6,485 nucleotides of DNA from Phycisphaerae bacterium (GTDB taxonomy: Bacteria > Planctomycetota > Phycisphaerae > Phycisphaerales > UBA1924): positions 1 through 6,485 of the forward strand of contig JAEUIX010000201.1 of assembly GCA_016794945.1 (NCBI GenBank). Direction: 5' to 3'. The notes beneath the pieces were generated by a model. That model was not told the origin of the DNA. It ran no database searches and saw only the letters and a list, made by a program, of their open reading frames with translations. Below are positions 1 to 6,485 of this stretch, piece by piece (position 1 is the first letter of the stretch; every line of letters begins with the position of its first letter). The position numbers and the translations under genes were made by a program.

Positions 1-2317
<2,317 letters not shown>

Positions 2318-2332
2318 CGCATACGCTTCGGC

Positions 2333-3652
2333 GTGACGTTCGTTCTAGAGATCATCAAGCTCGGCCTGGGGAACCTCCGCCGGCACAAGCTCCGGTCCTT
2401 CCTCACCGCGCTGGGGATCATCCTCGGCGTCGCCGCCGTCATCACCAACGCCTCCATCGGCGAGGGCTCCAAGCGGCAGGCGCTCGAGCAGCTCGAACGC
2501 CTGGGCGCGCGGAACATCATCATCCGTTCCACCAAGCCGCCCGAGAGCGCTACCGCCGGGGGCCGCCAGGGGCTGCTGTCCCGTTACGGTCTCACGCGGG
2601 CCGACCTCAAGGTCATCCAGGACGAGTTCCCGACGGCCACCGCCATCGTGCCGCTCAAGGCCGTCGGCGGCCAGTTGCTCCGCGAGAACCTCCGAAGGAC
2701 AAGCCAGGCCTACGGAACCACCCCCGATCTGCTCGAGGCCGCCAACCTCCGACTGGCCCGCGGGCGCTACCTCTCCAACGAAGACGTCGACGAGAAGGCG
2801 ATGGTCGGCGTCATCGGGTGGGAGCTCGCCAGAGCGCTGTTCCCCTTCGACGACCCGCTCGGCGCCACCGTCCGCATCGACGCCAAGCCCGTGAAGATCA
2901 TCGGCGTGCTCCAGCCCGTCGGTCTCTCCGGCGGCGCCGGCGGCGCGCTGGTCGGGCGCGACATCAACTTCGACCTGCACATCCCCATCTCCACCGCGGA
3001 GGTCGTCTTCGGCGACGTCATCGCCCGCCAGACCACACGCGAGTTCAGCGCCATCCAGATCAGCGAGGTCTTCATCGTCGCCCCCGACCGTGAGCTCGTG
3101 CTCGACTTCGCCAAGCTCGCCGAACGCGTCGTCGCGACCCGCCACCCGGGAATGACCGACGTGACGATGATCGTCCCCTACGAACTGCTCGAGAACGCCC
3201 GGCGCAACGCCATGACCTGGAACCTCGTGCTCGGGTCCATCGCCGGCATCAGCCTGCTCGTCGGCGGCATCGGCATCATGAACATCATGCTCGCCAGCGT
3301 CACCGAGCGCACCCGCGAGATCGGCATCCGGCGTGCCCTCGGCGCCACCCGCAAACACATCGTCTGGCAGTTCCTCGTCGAGACCGGCGTCCTCTCGACC
3401 ATCGGGGGCCTCATCGGCGTCGCCGGCGGCCTGTCGTTCTCGCTGTTCGTCGGCTACATCGTGCCCAAGCTGCACGAGATCCCGATCATCGGCGGGTACT
3501 TCCAGCGCGACGCCGCACTGCCCACCCACATCACGCTCTGGTCCGTGCTCGTCGCGTTCACCGTCGCGGCGCTGACCGGCCTGATCTTCGGGCTCTACCC
3601 CGCCGTCAAGGCCTCCCGCCAGGACCCCATCGTCGCCCTGCGGCACGACTGA
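2333..3652 (+). CDS. MacB/FtsX-type ABC transporter permease
   Basis: This 439-residue inner-membrane protein belongs to the type VII (MacB/LolCE/FtsX) permeases, which pass ATPase movements to a periplasmic domain and act in efflux or lipoprotein/envelope export; the substrate cannot be told from sequence. The typical order is visible: a basic N-terminus with LRRHKLRSFLTALGIILGVA leading into TM1 (about 21-42), a large periplasmic MacB_PCD-like domain (about 43-290), then TM2 (297-322), TM3 (350-376) and TM4 (401-424). The cytoplasmic coupling motif RTREIGIRRALGATR lies at 326-340, and the tail VKASRQDPIVALRHD is characteristic of the family. GTG 2333 is the only start candidate between the in-frame uvrA stop (2315-2317) and the conserved N-terminus; no Shine-Dalgarno sequence is visible, so coupling to uvrA translation is possible. 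The cognate ATPase and any HlyD-like adaptor are not in the window. Its length is complete for a permease without a fused ATPase. Confidence 0.93.
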   Translation: MTFVLEIIKLGLGNLRRHKLRSFLTALGIILGVAAVITNASIGEGSKRQALEQLERLGARNIIIRSTKPPESATAGGRQGLLSRYGLTRADLKVIQDEFPTATAIVPLKAVGGQLLRENLRRTSQAYGTTPDLLEAANLRLARGRYLSNEDVDEKAMVGVIGWELARALFPFDDPLGATVRIDAKPVKIIGVLQPVGLSGGAGGALVGRDINFDLHIPISTAEVVFGDVIARQTTREFSAIQISEVFIVAPDRELVLDFAKLAERVVATRHPGMTDVTMIVPYELLENARRNAMTWNLVLGSIAGISLLVGGIGIMNIMLASVTERTREIGIRRALGATRKHIVWQFLVETGVLSTIGGLIGVAGGLSFSLFVGYIVPKLHEIPIIGGYFQRDAALPTHITLWSVLVAFTVAALTGLIFGLYPAVKASRQDPIVALRHD

Positions 3653-3654
3653 GC

Positions 3655-3669
3655 CGGCCGGTCCGGCCG
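3655..3669. terminator. GC-rich inverted repeat between convergent genes, possible bidirectional terminator
   Basis: CGGCCGGTCCGGCCG is symmetric about its centre. As RNA it gives six G-C pairs with a 3-nt loop on either strand. It fills most of the 21-nt gap between two convergent stop codons, a natural place for transcription to end in both directions. There is no T-run on either side, so it does not meet the standard intrinsic terminator pattern, and GC-rich DNA produces such palindromes by chance. Confidence 0.3.
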
Positions 3670-3673
3670 AACG

Positions 3674-4576
3674 TCACTCCGCCGGCACGTACGGCTCGAT
3701 CCGGTCCCGCACGTCCGCCTCGCTCGCGCTGGCCGCGATGTGGTGCAGGTCGTACTTGCGCTCCAGCTCGTCCACCACCCCGGGCGTGATCCGCCGGTAC
3801 GTGCGACGTTCATCCTCGAACGTGTACCCGTACACGTAGTACCCCAGCCCGTCCAGCAGCCCGATCACCTCACGCGCCACCCCCAGGCCGTGAAGTTCGA
3901 TCGCCAGGCGCGGCCGGTGCTCCCGCAGCACCCCTTCGGCGCCGCGCAGGCACATCGCCTCAGCCCCCTCGATGTCGATCTTCATCACCGCCGGCGGTCG
4001 CACCCGCCCCTGCGACACCAGCGTGTCCAGGCGCGCCACGTGCACCGTTTCGGTCTCGGCGCCCACGCCGTACTGCTCGTGCGTCTCGCTGGGCCGCCCC
4101 CCGGTGATGCGGTCGAGCGTCGCCGTGCCGGTGGAGAACCGGTCGATCTGCAGCGCTTCGTCGGCGTCGGTGTCGCCCAGCGCCAACGGCAGCACATCCA
4201 CCCGATCCGCGATCCCGCCGAGCCGGATGTTCTCGACCAGCATGGCCCGGTTCTCGCTCATCGGCTCCAGCGCGATCACACGCCCCGCCCCGAACACCTG
4301 CACCCAGAACCGCGCGTACATGCCGATGTTCGCCCCGACATCCATCGCCAGGTCGCCCGGCCGCGTCAGCCGCCGCATCGCCGCGAACATGAACCCCTCG
4401 TGCGTCAGCGGGTGCCGCAGCCAGAACGACCGGTTCCGGCGCAGCCGTATCACCAGCGGGCCGATCTCCCGGATCGCGATCCGCTTGCGCACGTCGGGGA
4501 TGCAGTAGAGCGCCACCCGCCCCAGCACCGGCCGCGTGCGCAGCCACCCGGCGAGTTGGGTCACCGGCTTGATCAC
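3674..4576 (-). CDS. FkbM-family SAM-dependent methyltransferase
   Basis: This 300-residue protein is a probable O-methyltransferase of the FkbM/Methyltransf_21 family, whose members methylate sugars, polyketides and other small or surface molecules; the acceptor here is unknown. The SAM-binding motif I is AMDVGANIGMYARF (about 77-90). An acidic ribose-binding position follows in ALEPMSENR (102-110), and the family hallmark VMKIDIEGAE is at 197-206, followed by LRGAEGVLREHRPRLAIELH. The C-terminal part (FEDERRTYRRITP) resembles usual FkbM tails. No signal peptide or membrane segment is seen, so it is probably cytoplasmic. The frame stays open upstream to an ATG at 4690, but that would overlap the infC 3' end by about 90 nt and add an Arg/Pro-rich non-conserved segment. 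GTG 4576 is preferred because GGAG lies 5 nt before it and it starts 25 nt after the infC stop. Co-transcription with infC is likely. Confidence 0.9.
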   Translation of the reverse strand: MIKPVTQLAGWLRTRPVLGRVALYCIPDVRKRIAIREIGPLVIRLRRNRSFWLRHPLTHEGFMFAAMRRLTRPGDLAMDVGANIGMYARFWVQVFGAGRVIALEPMSENRAMLVENIRLGGIADRVDVLPLALGDTDADEALQIDRFSTGTATLDRITGGRPSETHEQYGVGAETETVHVARLDTLVSQGRVRPPAVMKIDIEGAEAMCLRGAEGVLREHRPRLAIELHGLGVAREVIGLLDGLGYYVYGYTFEDERRTYRRITPGVVDELERKYDLHHIAASASEADVRDRIEPYVPAE

Positions 4577-4585
4577 GCGTGCTCC
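4574..4585 (-). promoter_or_regulatory. Ribosome binding site and GTG start of the FkbM methyltransferase
   Basis: Read on the minus strand, GGAG (4585-4582) is followed by CACGC and then GTG (4576-4574). The 5-nt spacing is within the normal range. This decides the start against the longer reading frame that begins inside infC. Confidence 0.7.
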
Positions 4586-4601
4586 ACGGGCGACACGGTC
4601 T

Positions 4602-5303
4602 TCACGGCTGCACGGGGCTCGGCGCGGGGGCCGCGGCCGGTGCGGCCGCGGGCGAATCCCCGCCGGCCGGGCTCGCGCTGGCCGCCGCACGGCCGGCCGC
4701 CTTGTCCGCCTGCGCCTTGGCCTTGGCTTCGGCCCGCTTGGCCGCGTCCACCTTCGCCTTGTCGGGCGCCAGGATGATGCTCGCCTGCGGGCCCATCCAC
4801 CGCGGGCTCGATTCGAGCTTGGCGATGTCCGACAATTGGTTGGCGATGTCCTTCAGCCGGTTGATGCCAAGTTCCCGGTGCGCCATCTCCCGACCCTTGA
4901 ACCGCTGCGTGATCAGCACCTTGTGGCCTTCCATCAGGAACCGGCGCGACTGATTCACCCGGATCTGCACGTCGTGCGGGTCGATCTTCACCGACCGTCC
5001 GAGGCGGACCTCCTTCATCTCGCTGGCGCGGCTGCTGGCCCGGTTCTTCGCTTCCTTCTTCGACTGCTCGTACTTGAACTTGCCGAAGTCCATGATCTTG
5101 CAGACCGGCGGACGCGCATCGGGCGAGATCTCCACCAGGTCCAGGCCCAGATCCGCCGCCATGCGCAGGGCATCGCTCGTCTCCACCACGCCGACCTGCT
5201 CGCCGTCGGCGCCGATGACCCGGATGGGCGTGATGCGGATGAAGTGATTGACGCGGGTGCGTTGCGGGGGACCGCCGGGGCCGAAGCGTGGTGCGCGAGT
5301 GAT
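4602..5303 (-). CDS. infC: Translation initiation factor IF-3 with ATC start
   Basis: IF-3 binds the 30S subunit, keeps it apart from 50S and checks the start codon and initiator tRNA. The protein is 233 residues when started at ATC 5303. The N-domain (about 17-82) shows RVNHFIRITPIRVIGADGEQ, then DLVEISPDARPPVCKIMDFG and KFKYEQ. A Lys/Arg-rich linker leads to the C-domain (about 94-180) with EVRLGRSVKIDPHDVQIRV and RFKGREMAHRELG. Residues 181-233 are an Ala/Pro/Lys-rich low-complexity tail beyond the usual size of about 180. The first GTG in frame (5189) lies inside the N-domain and cannot be the natural start. Between it and the upstream in-frame TGA (5309-5307) there is no ATG, GTG, TTG or CTG; ATC is the second codon after that TGA and sits 8 nt after AGGAG. 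Rare start codons in infC are known and serve IF-3 autoregulation. The kinase lies upstream and the methyltransferase follows 25 nt downstream; rpmI and rplT are not adjacent. Confidence 0.95.
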   Translation of the reverse strand: MTRAPRFGPGGPPQRTRVNHFIRITPIRVIGADGEQVGVVETSDALRMAADLGLDLVEISPDARPPVCKIMDFGKFKYEQSKKEAKNRASSRASEMKEVRLGRSVKIDPHDVQIRVNQSRRFLMEGHKVLITQRFKGREMAHRELGINRLKDIANQLSDIAKLESSPRWMGPQASIILAPDKAKVDAAKRAEAKAKAQADKAAGRAAASASPAGGDSPAAAPAAAPAPSPVQP

Positions 5304-5316
5304 GGGTCAGACTCCT
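5301..5316 (-). promoter_or_regulatory. infC: infC ribosome binding site with non-canonical AUC start codon
   Basis: On the minus strand, AGGAG (5316-5312) is followed by the 8-nt spacer TCTGACCC and then ATC (5303-5301). The site has the strength expected of a real start. IF-3 discriminates against AUU/AUC-type starts, so in well-studied bacteria such a codon makes infC translation fall when IF-3 is plentiful. That this loop works here is inferred from the codon and from the family. Confidence 0.8.
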
Positions 5317-5473
5317 GGATTGGCCGCGGACTCATCGCCGGCCGGGACAGGGCCCCGGGCGACGATCGCCGCTGGATTCGATCGGATCCGCCCGTTCATG
5401 AGAACAGGTCGCTGTGAGCCCGCCACATCGTCTGTTTCGCGTGCATCGGGCGACCGGAACTCCGGGCGGAACC

Positions 5474-5492
5474 GCCGGGGAACACCCCCGAC
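5474..5492 (-). promoter_or_regulatory. GC-rich hairpin at the start of the putative infC leader
   Basis: On the minus strand GTCGGGG and CCCCGGC flank a 5-nt loop GTGTT, giving seven pairs with one G-U. No T-run follows, so it is a poor intrinsic terminator for the kinase gene. If the candidate promoter just upstream is real, the hairpin would form almost at the 5' end of the infC transcript. Function is speculative. Confidence 0.3.
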
Positions 5493-5502
5493 GACTGCCA
5501 CA

Positions 5503-5531
5503 AGGGTAACACCGCCCGGCCCGGCGAACAA
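5503..5531 (-). promoter_or_regulatory. Weak candidate sigma70-type promoter for infC
   Basis: On the minus strand TTGTTC (5531-5526) and TACCCT (5508-5503) are separated by exactly 17 nt. Each box matches its consensus at three of six positions, including TTG of the -35 and TA...T of the -10. It lies about 30 nt after the kinase stop and would give a leader of roughly 190 nt before infC. The match is weak and could be chance. Confidence 0.22.
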
Positions 5532-5559
5532 GCCCCAAAATGGACGCCCCATCCGCGGC

Positions 5560-6485
5560 TTACCCGGCCGACCGGACCGCCAGGAAGATGTTCACCGCCA
5601 CGCTGATCACCAGCAGCACGCACATCGTCACGAACAGCCACAGCGCCACGCCCCCGGCCACCTTGGCCGAATGGTCCTCCTGGATCATCGCCGGGGCCGC
5701 CGCCTCCGCCTTGGCCAGGCTCGCCAGATCGGCACCGCCGATGTCCCGGTGGGCGATGGGGGGGTCCTTGCGGTCCCGCACCGCCCGGAGGTCCAGCAGC
5801 AGGTCCTTGCACGACTGGTACCGCTTCCGAGGGTCCTTGGCCATCATCCTCTCGATGACCTCGGAGATCCCCGCCGACAGCTTCGGGTTCACGTGGTCCG
5901 GCGGCACCAGCGGGCTCTTGAGGTGGTGGTGCATCACCGCCGACGGGTTCTTCCCGTCGAACGGCACGCTCCCGGTCACCATGTGGTACAGCGTCGCACC
6001 CAGCGAGTAGATGTCCGCCGGCGGGCCGATCTTCAACTCGCCCCGGATCTGCTCCGGCGAGATGTAGTAGGGGGTGCCGAAGGCCTTGCCCTGCTCGGCC
6101 TCCGCCGCTTCCTTATCGCTGATGGCTCGCGCGAGGCCCATGTCGGCCAGCTTGGCCACACCCTCGTGCGTGATCATCATGTTCTTGGGCTTCACGTCGC
6201 GGTGGATCAGCCCGCGCTCGTGCGCGTGCAGCAGCGCCTCGGCGATCTGCATGACCACGCCCACCGCCTCACGCTCGTTGTACCGCTTGTGCTTGACGAT
6301 GTCGTCGTAGACCGTGCGCCCCTCCACGTACTCCATGACGAAGTAGTGGTATTCGCCCGCCTTGCCGACGTCGTACGCCTGCACGATGTTCGGGTGGTTC
6401 AACTGCGCCGCCGACCGCCCCTCTGCGTAGAACCGCTCGATGAACTGTGCGTTCTGCGTGAACTTCCGCGGCAGCACCTTGATCG
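5560..6485 (-). CDS. Ser/Thr protein kinase with C-terminal membrane anchor (5' end outside window)
   Basis: This is a Hanks-type (PknB-like) kinase that transfers phosphate from ATP to Ser/Thr of unknown targets. The frame is open to the right edge. The first complete visible codons read IKVLPRKF; the Lys (6480-6478) matches the ATP-binding VAIK lysine of subdomain II, so only the start and glycine loop are missing. Numbering from the next codon (Val, 6477): helix C Glu in FYAEG at 19; catalytic loop HRDVKPKN (92-99); DMG in place of DFG (112-114); activation segment GTPYYISPEQ (134-143); DIYSLG (155-160); subdomain XI Arg in DPRKRYQS. After the kinase domain comes a linker of about 45 residues, then one hydrophobic helix (about 273-301) and only a few residues (VRSAG) before TAA. 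The kinase domain would face the cytoplasm with no external sensor domain. Such kinases are numerous in Planctomycetota. The downstream neighbour on the same strand is infC. Confidence 0.95.
   Translation of the reverse strand, partial: IKVLPRKFTQNAQFIERFYAEGRSAAQLNHPNIVQAYDVGKAGEYHYFVMEYVEGRTVYDDIVKHKRYNEREAVGVVMQIAEALLHAHERGLIHRDVKPKNMMITHEGVAKLADMGLARAISDKEAAEAEQGKAFGTPYYISPEQIRGELKIGPPADIYSLGATLYHMVTGSVPFDGKNPSAVMHHHLKSPLVPPDHVNPKLSAGISEVIERMMAKDPRKRYQSCKDLLLDLRAVRDRKDPPIAHRDIGGADLASLAKAEAAAPAMIQEDHSAKVAGGVALWLFVTMCVLLVISVAVNIFLAVRSAG

Larger units (their letters stand above)
5304..5559 (-). other. Gap and probable infC leader between kinase gene and infC
   Basis: These 256 bases separate the kinase stop from the infC start. 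They contain a weak candidate promoter, a GC-rich hairpin, smaller palindromes such as GGCGACGATCGCC (5358-5370), and the infC Shine-Dalgarno sequence. One reading frame (5552-5307, 81 codons) is open across almost the whole gap. Only about two thirds of its codons end in G or C, against about 90 percent in sampled infC codons, so I read the region as mostly non-coding leader. I recognise no riboswitch, T-box or known RNA. Confidence 0.5.

Noticed and set aside
2345..3646. Minus-strand open frame of 433 codons opposite the permease
   Set aside because: It mirrors the permease almost exactly and is Asp/Gly/Glu-rich with no motif; the plus strand carries clear MacB/FtsX motifs.
4577..4690. Upstream extension of the methyltransferase to ATG 4690
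   Set aside because: It would overlap the infC 3' end, adds 38 non-conserved Arg/Pro-rich residues, and is less well supported than GTG 4576 with its GGAG.
3740..4777. Plus-strand 345-codon frame opposite the methyltransferase
   Set aside because: It is Arg/Pro/His-rich and antisense to FkbM motifs such as DVGANIG and KIDIEGAE.
4602..5189. infC beginning at GTG 5189
   Set aside because: This removes conserved N-domain residues (RVNHFIR...GADGEQ), and a better start signal, AGGAG plus ATC, lies upstream.

Overview
This is a very GC-rich, densely coding chromosomal window. Nearly every codon in the real genes ends in G or C, and the genes are ordinary bacterial housekeeping or envelope types. 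The form of the translation initiation factor IF-3 N-terminus, the Ser/Thr kinase with a C-terminal membrane anchor, and the GC-rich style suggest Planctomycetota, possibly Phycisphaerae. That placement is an inference from protein style, not a database result. I see no mobile element, CRISPR array, tRNA, rRNA, toxin-antitoxin pair or phage gene.

Layout: the left half reads rightward. It holds the 3' three quarters of uvrA (nucleotide excision repair), cut by the left edge, followed after 15 nt by a GTG-started MacB/FtsX-type ABC transporter permease. The right half reads leftward. It holds a Ser/Thr protein kinase cut by the right edge, a 256-nt leader or gap, infC (IF-3), and after 25 nt an FkbM-family methyltransferase. 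The two halves converge at about 3653-3673, where a short gap carries a perfect GC-rich inverted repeat.

How the genes relate: uvrA and the permease are close enough to be co-transcribed but have no evident shared function. infC and the methyltransferase are very likely one transcript; the methyltransferase occupies the place where rpmI-rplT often sits. The kinase could read through into infC, but a weak candidate promoter and a hairpin in the gap would also allow infC its own transcript.

Most notable: infC has no ATG, GTG, TTG or CTG available at its true N-terminus. It has an ATC codon placed 8 nt after a perfect AGGAG, which matches the known use of rare start codons by infC for autoregulation. 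A start at the first GTG would cut off 38 residues, including part of the IF-3 N-domain. Second, UvrA has lost the first Cys pair of its N-terminal zinc module (both Cys read as Asp) while the second, DNA-binding zinc module is intact. I do not see a previously undescribed multi-gene system here.
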